From: Enterocloster bolteae
GTDB taxonomy: Bacteria; Bacillota_A; Clostridia; Lachnospirales; Lachnospiraceae
Assembly (NCBI GenBank): GCA_021769025.1
Contig: JAETTS010000136.1
Span: forward strand, 1 to 6,809
Direction of reading: 5' to 3'
DNA: 6,809 nucleotides
The translations under genes and the position numbers were made by a program. Below the pieces are notes generated by a model. That model was given only the letters and a program-made list of their open reading frames with translations, ran no database searches and was not told where the DNA came from. This document shows, one piece after another, positions 1 through 6,809 of this stretch; the first letter of the stretch is position 1; the number at the start of each line of letters is the position of its first letter.

Positions 1-1961
1 CCGACGAGTTCGATATTGTAGAAGCGGAGAATGGGCTGGAAGCCTCAGCTATACTTCATAACCACGAGCAGGATTTCTCTCTGCTGCTGCTGGACATTGT
101 CATGCCTGTGATGGATGGCTTCGAGTTTCTGGCAGTCATGAATGAGAACGGCTGGATCAAAAGTATTCCTGTAGTGATGATTTCAGCCGAGACGGTGCCC
201 TCCTATGTGGATCGTGCCTATGACCTGGGAGTCCTGGATTACATCAGCCGTCCCTTCGATGAGCGGGTAGTCCGGCGCAGGGTTATGAGCACCATCATGC
301 TTTCGTCCAAACAGAAGGAACTGTCGTACATGGTGGCGGAGCAGATGTTGGAAAAAGAGAAGAACAGCCAGTTGATGGTGGAGATTCTGTCAAATATCGT
401 GGAGTTCCGGAATGGGGAAAGCGGCCTTCATGTGCTGCACATCCGTATTCTGACAGAGATGCTGTTAAAGCGGCTTCTGGAGAAGACAGACCAATATGGC
501 ATCAGCAGAAGCGATATCACCATGATCTGCAATGCATCGGCGCTTCACGACATCGGAAAGATTGCGGTTCCTTCCGAAGTTTTAAACAAGCCAGGAAGGC
601 TGACGAAAGAAGAGTTTGATATCATGAAGACCCACGCGGCGGAAGGCGGGGATATGTTAAAGTCCATTCCCCTAAGGCAGGATGAGCCGCTTATTAAGAT
701 TGCCTACCAGATCTGCAGATGGCATCATGAGCGATATGACGGGAGAGGATATCCGGACGGCCTTAAGGGAGAGGAGATTCCCATTGCCGCCCAGGTGGTT
801 GCCCTGGCGGATGTCTATGATGCCCTGACAAGCAAGCGGGTATACAAGGATGCCTATTCCCATGAGAAGGCTGTGGAGATGATTCTGGGAGGAGAATGCG
901 GCATTTTCAATCCGTTTCTTCTGGAGTGCTTGAAAGACATCTCCCAGCAGCTGAAGGAAGAACTGCACTCTTCTTCGGATCACAACGGGGATCGTGAGAT
1001 CGTGAATTCTGTGGAGCAGATGCTGGACAAAGGGGATTTCGGAGTATCCGAGCGTACCTTAAAGCTTCTGGAACAGGAGCGTACCAAGTATAAGTTCTAT
1101 GCGGATATGTCTCATGAGATTCAGTTTGAATATACGGTTACGCCAGAACTTTTGATTCTCTCTGAGTGGGGGGCCCAGTATCTGAACATGCCGGAGACCA
1201 TCTACAATCCCAGAGAGGATGCGTTTGGCACGGAGATCTTTAATAAAGAGGATTTTGATAAGTTGTTAGACAGGCTGAAGCACACCACGCCTAAGAACCC
1301 CAACCTGGAGATGGACTTTGTCCTGAATATCAATGGGCGGAACCAGTGGAGCAAGATACAGGCCAGATCCATGTGGACAGACGATGAGGAGCCACAGTAT
1401 ACAGGAGCCATCGGTAAGATCGTGGATATCCATAAGGAGCGGGAGAAGATGGAGCAGCTGACCGTCATGGCGGACCATGATCCATTAACCGGCCTTTTGA
1501 ACCACCGGGCAGCCAAACGATACATATCTTCTGTTTTGGATTCGGATAAAGATAAGAAATACATTCTGCTGTTTTTTGACCTTGATCATTTTAAACAGGC
1601 CAATGATCAGTACGGTCATCAATTTGGAGATGAAGTGCTTCGCTGTGTGGCGGATAACATCAAAAAAGGTACTCGTGGAAGCGATATTATTGCCCGTATG
1701 GGCGGAGACGAATTCCTGATCTTCATGAACTTCAAAGATTCCATAGAGCCCCAGGTAAAGCGTGTTTTTGAACAGCTTACCGGTGAATATGAGGGGTTTC
1801 CCATCCGGCTTAGCATGGGAGTGGCCAGTGCGGAGGAGTGCGACGGAGATTATGAGAAGCTGTTTAAGATGGCGGATCAGGCGCTGTATGCGGTGAAGCG
1901 GGCAGGGAGAAATTCTTACCGGATTTATGATAAGGAACTGCCGCCCCTTACGGAATCATAA
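1..1961 (+). CDS. Response regulator with REC, HD-GYP, PAS-like and GGDEF domains (5' partial)
   Basis: Predicted cytoplasmic c-di-GMP turnover enzyme controlled by phosphorylation. The frame is open from the left edge (first whole codon at base 3) for 652 residues; roughly 20-25 N-terminal residues are probably missing, judged from where the receiver Asp normally sits. Order, in window residues: REC (about 1-100) with phospho-acceptor Asp31 in LLLLDIVMP, switch Ser in VVMISAE, and Arg83 in YISRPFD where Lys is usual; a helical linker; HD-GYP phosphodiesterase (about 123-320) with HDIGK (His182-Asp183) and HHERYDGRGYPDG intact; a PAS-like region (about 360-483); and a GGDEF cyclase with DPLTGLLN, FFDLDHFK, an intact GGDEF signature at 567-571 and an RGSD sequence five residues before it, matching the inhibitory I-site. 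The domain calls are motif-based. HD-GYP is known to hydrolyse c-di-GMP and GGDEF to make it; which activity dominates cannot be read here. It lies 57 bases before the Hpt gene, which suggests that Hpt is its phosphodonor. Confidence 0.93.
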   Translation, partial: DEFDIVEAENGLEASAILHNHEQDFSLLLLDIVMPVMDGFEFLAVMNENGWIKSIPVVMISAETVPSYVDRAYDLGVLDYISRPFDERVVRRRVMSTIMLSSKQKELSYMVAEQMLEKEKNSQLMVEILSNIVEFRNGESGLHVLHIRILTEMLLKRLLEKTDQYGISRSDITMICNASALHDIGKIAVPSEVLNKPGRLTKEEFDIMKTHAAEGGDMLKSIPLRQDEPLIKIAYQICRWHHERYDGRGYPDGLKGEEIPIAAQVVALADVYDALTSKRVYKDAYSHEKAVEMILGGECGIFNPFLLECLKDISQQLKEELHSSSDHNGDREIVNSVEQMLDKGDFGVSERTLKLLEQERTKYKFYADMSHEIQFEYTVTPELLILSEWGAQYLNMPETIYNPREDAFGTEIFNKEDFDKLLDRLKHTTPKNPNLEMDFVLNINGRNQWSKIQARSMWTDDEEPQYTGAIGKIVDIHKEREKMEQLTVMADHDPLTGLLNHRAAKRYISSVLDSDKDKKYILLFFDLDHFKQANDQYGHQFGDEVLRCVADNIKKGTRGSDIIARMGGDEFLIFMNFKDSIEPQVKRVFEQLTGEYEGFPIRLSMGVASAEECDGDYEKLFKMADQALYAVKRAGRNSYRIYDKELPPLTES

Positions 1962-2000
1962 AAGGGAAGTAAATGCCAGTAAACTTACAGGATTATGATT

Positions 2001-2010
2001 AAGGAGAGGA
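2001..2010 (+). promoter_or_regulatory. Ribosome binding site that fixes the Hpt start
   Basis: The purine-rich AAGGAGAGGA ends eight bases before the ATG at 2019, which is ideal Shine-Dalgarno placement. An in-frame upstream ATG at 1995 has no comparable site before it, and this motif would lie inside its coding sequence. The ATG at 2019 is therefore preferred as the start. Confidence 0.7.
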
Positions 2011-2018
2011 AGAAAGAC

Positions 2019-2375
2019 ATGACAGTAAAAGAATGTTATGATGCTATGGGAGCAGACTATGAAGATGTAATGAGACGGTTGAGAACCGATGAGAGGGTGA
2101 AAAAGTTCCTTCTTAAGATCCTGGATGATAAGACCTTCCAGCTTCTGAACCAGTCCATGGAGGAGAAGAATATGGATGAAGCATTCCGGGCAGCCCATAC
2201 ACTGAAGGGCGTGTGCCAGAATCTATCCCTTACCAGGCTATACGGTTCCAGCAACCAGCTTTCCGAACAGTTGAGAGAGAACAGGGAATACAGCCAGAAG
2301 GTGGAGGAGCTGGTAGCGCAGGTAAAAGAGGATTACGACATAACCATCGCATCGATTACAGGGCTGAAGGAATAA
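2019..2375 (+). CDS. Stand-alone histidine phosphotransfer (Hpt) protein
   Basis: A 118-residue soluble protein predicted to shuttle phosphoryl groups between receiver domains in a multistep phosphorelay. The Hpt signature AAHTLKG is present, with His60 (codon 2196-2198) as the expected phosphorylated residue, followed by the NLSL stretch typical of the family. The length fits a single four-helix Hpt domain with nothing added: no kinase, ATPase, receiver or membrane segment is visible. The start at 2019 is chosen over the in-frame ATG at 1995 (126 residues) because a strong AAGGAGAGGA site lies eight bases upstream of it. It sits between a receiver-output protein upstream and a double-receiver hybrid kinase 37 bases downstream, which is the expected place for the intermediate of that relay. 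The partner assignment is inference from context; the Hpt call itself is secure from the motif. Confidence 0.9.
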   Translation: MTVKECYDAMGADYEDVMRRLRTDERVKKFLLKILDDKTFQLLNQSMEEKNMDEAFRAAHTLKGVCQNLSLTRLYGSSNQLSEQLRENREYSQKVEELVAQVKEDYDITIASITGLKE

Positions 2376-2412
2376 TGTGGCAATGTACCGGTTGCTTATA
2401 TGAGGAGTAATA

Positions 2413-4983
2413 ATGCGTAAAATAAATTTGGGAAATAATAAAGGTTTCAGCAGAGCGGAAGGGCTTCTTGTAGGCAGCTTTGTCGGCCTGATCATTATGT
2501 GCATGGTTGTTTTTTTAAGTATTTCCGGAATTATGGAGCAAAGAAGCACGGAGGCCATCAATGAGATCGGCGTGATCTATATGTCGGAGATGAGCAGGCA
2601 GCTGAAGCAGAAATTCAGTGCCATCATTGACCTGCGCCTGTCTCAGGCCAGAGGAATCGTAAAGCGTACACCGGAGGAGACTGCAGAGTACGGACAGGAG
2701 ATGATTGCGGATCTGGCCTTAGGCGCCAATGTCCGTGAGTTTACCTATCTTGCGCTGTGTAATGCCAATGGAGAATGTGAGACGGTCTATGGTGTGCCTG
2801 TCCATGCGTACAAGGAGAAAGATTTTCTGGAGGTTTTGGATAACCCTGCGAAAAAGGTTACAAGCGGCCTCAATGAGAATGGGGAGAGGCAGCTTCTAAT
2901 GGTGGTTCCGGCAGCATACCCTATGGCCAATGGGGAGACCAGCGTGGCCCTGGTAGCAGGATTTCCTATGGAACAGCTGAATGAGGCTCTTGTCCTGGAG
3001 GGGGAGAATGCGCTGGTGTACTCCCACATCATCCAGAGAGACGGAAACTTTGTGGTCAGAAACGGTGAGGCATATCAGAACAGTTATTTTGACCGGATTC
3101 GGGAATCTTTTTCCCTGTTTAACGGGAAGACATCAGAAGATTATGTGAATGAGATTGAGTCGGCTATGGAACACAATACCGATTATTCTGCCATGATCCT
3201 GGTCAATGGAGTGCACAGCCACGTATATTGTACCAGCCTTCCGGAGACTGACTGGTTTCTGGTTTCCATTATGCCCTATGGTATCCTGGACGATGCGGTC
3301 ACAAGGCTGGGTGGGCGGCGCCAGTATGTGATGCTGCTTTCCTGTTGTGCCATGATCGTGGGGATCATGGTGATCTTTGTCCTGTACTATCGGATGACCA
3401 GAAAGCAGATGAAGAAACTGAAAGTGGCAAGAGAAGAGGCTATCCATGCCAATAAGGCAAAGAGTGAGTTTTTGTCCAATATGAGCCATGACATCCGAAC
3501 CCCTATGAACGGAATCGTAGGCATGACGGCTATCGCGATCTCCAACATTGACGATCAGCTTCGTGTGAAAGACTGCCTAAAGAAGATTTCGTTATCCAGC
3601 AAACATCTGCTGGGACTGATCAACGATGTCCTTGACATGTCCAAGATTGAGAATGGAAAGCTGACATTAAATTATGAGCAGATTTCCCTCAGGGATACCA
3701 TGGAAAATATTGTCAATATTGTGCAGCCCCAGGTAAAAGCCAAGAATCAGCACTTTGATATCTTTATCCGCAATTGCCGGGCTGAGGAGGTACATTGTGA
3801 CAGCGTACGGCTGAACCAGGTGCTGATCAACATTCTGTCCAATGCCCTTAAGTTTACGCCGGAAGGTGGAACGGTCAATACATACCTGGAGCAGGAGGAT
3901 TCTCCTATGGGGCCTGATTACGTGCGCTGCCATTTCCGGGTAAAAGATACGGGGATTGGCATGTCGGAGGAGTTCCAGAAACGGATCTTTGACACATTTT
4001 CCAGGGAAGATACCTCTATGGTTCACAAGATTGAGGGAACTGGCCTTGGAATGGCCATCACCAAGTATATTGTGGATGAAATGGGTGGAACCATCCAGGT
4101 TTCAAGCCGCCTGGGAGAGGGAACGGAATTCCATATCACCGTGGATTTAGAGGTGGCCCAGGTGTTGGAAAAAGATATGGTTCTTCCAAGCTGGCATGTT
4201 CTGGTGGTTGACAACAACGAAGATCTGTGCCAAAGCGCTGTGGAATCTTTAAAGGAGATCGGCATTGACGGGGAATGGACCCTGGAAGGCAAAACGGCTG
4301 TGGAGATGGTAGAAAAGCATCACAGAATGGGGGATGACTACAAGGCGGTCCTTCTGGATTGGAAGATGCCGGATATGGATGGCCTGGAAGTGGCCAGGAG
4401 GATCCGCAACTGTGTAGGAGGAGAGATCCCGATTCTGATCGTGTCTGCCTATGACTGGAGTGATATTGAGGAAGAGGCACAGGCAGCAGGTGTTAATGGG
4501 TTTATCTCCAAGCCGCTGTTTAAATCCAATCTGTATCTGGGATTGGGCCGTTATGTACAAGGCTCCCAGGAACAGGAGGAAAAGAAGCCGGAACTTCTGG
4601 ATTTCACGGGAAAGAGGATTCTTCTGTCAGAGGACAATGACTTAAACTGGGAGATCGCGGAGGAGATCTTGTCAGAGGAAGGATTTGAGCTGGAGAGGGC
4701 GGAGAATGGAAAGATCTGCGTGGAGAAGTTCCAGAGTTCACCGGAAGGGTTCTACGATGTGATCTTGATGGATATCCGTATGCCGGTGATGAACGGATAC
4801 GACGCGTGCGTTGCCATCCGTAAGCTTGACAGGAAAGATGTGAATCTGCCGATTATTGCTATGACGGCAGATGCGTTTTCCGATGATGTCCAAAGGTGCA
4901 AGGAATGTGGGATGAATGAGCATATCTCCAAACCGATTGATGTGGGAAGATTGATGCGGATTCTGCAGGATTACCTGAACTAG
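2413..4983 (+). CDS. Membrane hybrid sensor histidine kinase with Cache-like sensor and two receiver domains
   Basis: An 856-residue signal-sensing kinase predicted to start the phosphorelay. A GAGGAG site (2402-2407) precedes the ATG at 2413. Order: a short cytoplasmic N-terminus; TM helix about 17-40; an extracellular segment about 41-300 whose size and position suggest a Cache-type ligand-binding domain (inferred; ligand unknown); TM helix about 304-327; a short helical linker with no obvious HAMP or PAS; DHp domain with the H-box SHDIRTPMN (His359); and a catalytic ATPase domain with N-box (Asn473/Asn477), G1 DTGIGM (512-517), F-box and G2 GTGLGM (542-547). REC1 (about 595-710) has acceptor Asp649 in LLDWKMPDMDG, Ser678 and Lys700, but its acidic pair reads Asp600-Asn601. 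REC2 (about 734-855) has Glu740-Asp741, acceptor Asp787 in LMDIRMPVMNG, Thr818 and Lys840, so it is fully canonical. The gene ends just before a terminator and is the last of the three-gene signalling set. Confidence 0.95.
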   Translation: MRKINLGNNKGFSRAEGLLVGSFVGLIIMCMVVFLSISGIMEQRSTEAINEIGVIYMSEMSRQLKQKFSAIIDLRLSQARGIVKRTPEETAEYGQEMIADLALGANVREFTYLALCNANGECETVYGVPVHAYKEKDFLEVLDNPAKKVTSGLNENGERQLLMVVPAAYPMANGETSVALVAGFPMEQLNEALVLEGENALVYSHIIQRDGNFVVRNGEAYQNSYFDRIRESFSLFNGKTSEDYVNEIESAMEHNTDYSAMILVNGVHSHVYCTSLPETDWFLVSIMPYGILDDAVTRLGGRRQYVMLLSCCAMIVGIMVIFVLYYRMTRKQMKKLKVAREEAIHANKAKSEFLSNMSHDIRTPMNGIVGMTAIAISNIDDQLRVKDCLKKISLSSKHLLGLINDVLDMSKIENGKLTLNYEQISLRDTMENIVNIVQPQVKAKNQHFDIFIRNCRAEEVHCDSVRLNQVLINILSNALKFTPEGGTVNTYLEQEDSPMGPDYVRCHFRVKDTGIGMSEEFQKRIFDTFSREDTSMVHKIEGTGLGMAITKYIVDEMGGTIQVSSRLGEGTEFHITVDLEVAQVLEKDMVLPSWHVLVVDNNEDLCQSAVESLKEIGIDGEWTLEGKTAVEMVEKHHRMGDDYKAVLLDWKMPDMDGLEVARRIRNCVGGEIPILIVSAYDWSDIEEEAQAAGVNGFISKPLFKSNLYLGLGRYVQGSQEQEEKKPELLDFTGKRILLSEDNDLNWEIAEEILSEEGFELERAENGKICVEKFQSSPEGFYDVILMDIRMPVMNGYDACVAIRKLDRKDVNLPIIAMTADAFSDDVQRCKECGMNEHISKPIDVGRLMRILQDYLN

Positions 4984-5006
4984 AGAGGGGATTTTTATGA
5001 TTAAAG

Positions 5007-5038
5007 AAACTTCCGGATGTAAAGATCCGGAAGTTTTT
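5007..5038 (+). terminator. Intrinsic (Rho-independent) terminator after the kinase gene
   Basis: AAACTTCCGGAT (5007-5018) and ATCCGGAAGTTT (5025-5036) are perfect reverse complements, giving a 12-bp stem with a six-base GTAAAG loop. The right arm ends in a run of five T (5034-5038). It lies 23 bases after the kinase stop codon and separates the signalling operon from nadE. The T-run is short and partly inside the stem, so termination may be incomplete. Confidence 0.85.
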
Positions 5039-5119
5039 GTGAAATTGGTGCATAATAGGGATGGAGAGTACGAGAACCTTAAGTAAGGAAACGAAAGATG
5101 GAAAGGAAGGGTGGCGGAT

Positions 5120-6809
5120 ATGAGGCATGGCTATGTACGGGTAGCAGCGGCAACGCCCAAGATACAGGTGGCGGATCCGGAGTATAATGGGGCTCAGATT
5201 TTTCAGATGATGAAGGAGGGTGCTTCCCGCAAGGCGAAAGTCATGGTGTTCCCGGAACTGTGTATAACCGGTTATACCTGCCAGGATTTGTTCATGCAGG
5301 AGGATCTTCTTGTCAGGGCAGAAAAGGCGCTTAAAAAGCTGATTGAAGATACGGCGGATCTGGATGTGTTGGCATTTGTGGGAACTCCCTGGCAGTGGGG
5401 TGGAAAGCTTTACAATACGGCGGCTGTGTTCTTGCGGGGGCGGCTTCTTGGCGTGGTGCCGAAGAAGAATATCCCCAATTATGGGGAATTTTATGAGGCA
5501 AGGCATTTTACTTCTGGAAATGAGAAAGCGGTGATGGTTCCGTGGGGAAAGGAACAGGTGCCTATGGGTACCAATCTTTTGTTTCGCTGCAGCACAATGC
5601 CAAAGCTTGTGGCGGCCTGCGAAATTTGCGAGGATGTATGGGTGCCTTGTCCCCCAAGCATTGGACATGCTTTGGCCGGAGCCACGGTGATTGCCAATTG
5701 TTCTGCCAGCGACGAGACAGTTGGAAAGGGAACTTATCGGAAGGAATTGGTGGAGGGACAGTCTGCAAGGCTGGTCTGCGGATATGTCTATGCCAATGCC
5801 GGGGAGGGGGAGTCCACCCAGGATCTGGTATTTGGAGGGCATAATATGATTGCAGAAAACGGTACGATGTTAGCCGTATCCAAAAGATTTGAAAGCGCGA
5901 TCCTCTATGGGGATTTGGATCTGGAGCGTCTGGCCAGCGAGCGGAGAAGCATGACCACCTTTGCCGGGGCGTCACCGGAACAGATGGGGCAGTATCATGT
6001 AGTAGAGTTTGAATTGACTCAGGAAGACGTAAGGCTTGAGCGGAAGATTGATCCACACCCGTTTGTGCCGGGAGACGAGGCGGAGAGGAACAGACGATGT
6101 GAGGAGATCCTGTCGATTCAGGCCATGGGGCTGAAAAAAAGGCTGGAACATACGGGAGGAACCTATGGGGTGCTGGGAATATCCGGCGGCCTGGACTCCA
6201 CGCTGGCACTGCTTGTGACAGCCAGAACCTTTGATATGTTAAAGATTCCCAGAAAACAGATTTTGGCGGTGACCATGCCCTGCTTTGGGACCACGGACCG
6301 AACCTACCACAATGCCTGTGTTATGGCAAGACAATTGGGAGCAACCTTAAAAGAAATCGAAATAAAAGAGTCAGTAATGCAGCATTTTAAAGATATCGGA
6401 CAGGATCCATCGGTTCATGATGTGACATATGAGAACGCCCAGGCAAGGGAGAGAACCCAGATCCTGATGGATGTGGCCAACCAGATAGGAGGTCTCGTCA
6501 TCGGAACCGGAGATATGTCGGAGTTGGCTTTGGGATGGGCCACGTACAACGGAGACCATATGTCTATGTATGGGGTAAATGGATCGGTTCCCAAGACTTT
6601 GGTGCGGCATCTGGTTCGCTATTATGCAGATACGTGCCAGGAGGAGGCGCTTAAGGAAGTTCTTCTGGATGTGCTGGACACTCCGGTCAGTCCGGAGCTT
6701 CTGCCGCCTAAGGACGGAGCCATCTCCCAGAAAACCGAGGATCTGGTAGGGCCCTATGAGCTTCATGATTTCTTTTTGTATTATATTCTCCGGTACGGAT
6801 ATGGGGCAG
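5120..6809 (+). CDS. nadE: Glutamine-dependent NAD+ synthetase (3' partial)
   Basis: Cytosolic enzyme for the last step of NAD+ synthesis: deamido-NAD+ plus glutamine and ATP gives NAD+, glutamate, AMP and PPi. The first 563 codons are in the window and the frame is uninterrupted to the edge; about 75 C-terminal residues are probably missing compared with the usual length of near 640. The N-terminal nitrilase-fold glutaminase shows the Glu-Lys-Cys triad: Glu46 in VFPELCITGY, Lys115 in PKKNIPNYGEFYE and Cys170 in EICEDVW. The spacing between these residues matches my recollection of the Mycobacterium tuberculosis enzyme (Glu52, Lys121, Cys176). The synthetase half begins near residue 330 and carries the ATP pyrophosphatase loop SGGLDST (355-361), then GTGDMSELALGWATYNGDH and PYELHDFF. 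The start at 5120 gives a normal N-terminus (MRHGYVRVAAATP) and has AGGAAGG (5104-5110) nine bases upstream. A terminator lies upstream, so it probably has its own promoter; none is clear in the sequence. Confidence 0.97.
   Translation, partial: MRHGYVRVAAATPKIQVADPEYNGAQIFQMMKEGASRKAKVMVFPELCITGYTCQDLFMQEDLLVRAEKALKKLIEDTADLDVLAFVGTPWQWGGKLYNTAAVFLRGRLLGVVPKKNIPNYGEFYEARHFTSGNEKAVMVPWGKEQVPMGTNLLFRCSTMPKLVAACEICEDVWVPCPPSIGHALAGATVIANCSASDETVGKGTYRKELVEGQSARLVCGYVYANAGEGESTQDLVFGGHNMIAENGTMLAVSKRFESAILYGDLDLERLASERRSMTTFAGASPEQMGQYHVVEFELTQEDVRLERKIDPHPFVPGDEAERNRRCEEILSIQAMGLKKRLEHTGGTYGVLGISGGLDSTLALLVTARTFDMLKIPRKQILAVTMPCFGTTDRTYHNACVMARQLGATLKEIEIKESVMQHFKDIGQDPSVHDVTYENAQARERTQILMDVANQIGGLVIGTGDMSELALGWATYNGDHMSMYGVNGSVPKTLVRHLVRYYADTCQEEALKEVLLDVLDTPVSPELLPPKDGAISQKTEDLVGPYELHDFFLYYILRYGYGA

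Noticed and set aside
102..1961. ATG at 102 as the start of the first gene
   Set aside because: The same frame is open to the left edge and encodes receiver sequence, including the phospho-acceptor Asp codon at 93-95 upstream of this ATG. The true start is outside the window.
1995..2018. Longer Hpt start at 1995
   Set aside because: It has no convincing ribosome binding site; the strong AAGGAGAGGA at 2001-2010 fits the ATG at 2019 instead.
1962..2018. Possible internal promoter or hairpin between the first gene and Hpt
   Set aside because: Only a very short GTAA/TTAC repeat is visible, with no T-run and no -35/-10 pair; it looks like a plain intra-operon spacer.
5051..5056. CATAAT as a -10 element for a nadE promoter
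   Set aside because: It matches five of six -10 bases, but no -35-like hexamer lies 16-18 bases upstream (that region is the terminator arm) and the extended TG is misplaced. Too weak to annotate.
5098..5187. Small + strand frame from the ATG at 5098
   Set aside because: 29 codons, out of frame with and mostly inside the nadE start region; low-complexity Gly/Ser-rich translation; better read as chance.
4859..5842. Long minus-strand open frame of 327 codons
   Set aside because: It lies antisense to the kinase C-terminus and nadE, both of which have clear family motifs on the + strand, and it crosses the terminator. Its translation has no recognisable domain and looks like the Pro/His-rich shadow of a coding strand.
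5562..6209. Minus-strand open frame of 215 codons
   Set aside because: Antisense shadow of nadE; composition is rich in Pro, Arg and Ser with no recognisable motif.

Overview
The window looks like a chromosomal segment of a Gram-positive anaerobe, most likely Clostridia of the Lachnospiraceae type. This rests on moderate GC, purine-rich AGGAG-type ribosome binding sites, Cache-like hybrid histidine kinases and REC/HD-GYP output proteins of the style common in gut Lachnospiraceae, and a two-domain glutamine-dependent NAD+ synthetase. The taxonomic call is inference from protein style; no rRNA or other marker gene is present. All supported genes are on the + strand and coding density is high.

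Positions 1-4983 hold three co-directional genes that look like one operon and one signalling circuit. (1) A response regulator whose 5' end lies outside the window, with REC, HD-GYP, PAS-like and GGDEF domains in that order; it could both make and degrade cyclic di-GMP. (2) A 118-residue stand-alone histidine phosphotransfer (Hpt) protein. (3) An 856-residue membrane hybrid histidine kinase with an extracellular Cache-like sensor, a complete kinase core and two C-terminal receiver domains. The gaps are 57 and 37 bases with no terminator between the genes. The parts fit a multistep phosphorelay: external signal, kinase His359, kinase receiver (Asp787 is the better candidate), Hpt His60, then the receiver Asp of the c-di-GMP enzyme.

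Positions 4984-5119 are the only notable intergenic stretch. They contain a perfect 12-bp stem followed by a T-run (intrinsic terminator) that closes the signalling operon. A possible 29-codon small ORF overlaps the terminator.

Positions 5120-6809 are the first 563 codons of nadE, the glutamine-hydrolysing NAD+ synthetase. All the glutaminase catalytic residues and the ATP pyrophosphatase motif are present, and the gene runs off the right edge. It is a housekeeping gene, probably functionally unrelated to the relay.

I see no mobile element, CRISPR array, tRNA/rRNA, riboswitch or clear horizontal-transfer signature. The most noteworthy content is the compact, apparently self-contained phosphorelay-to-c-di-GMP cassette. 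Its individual families are well known, and I do not see an entirely new system.
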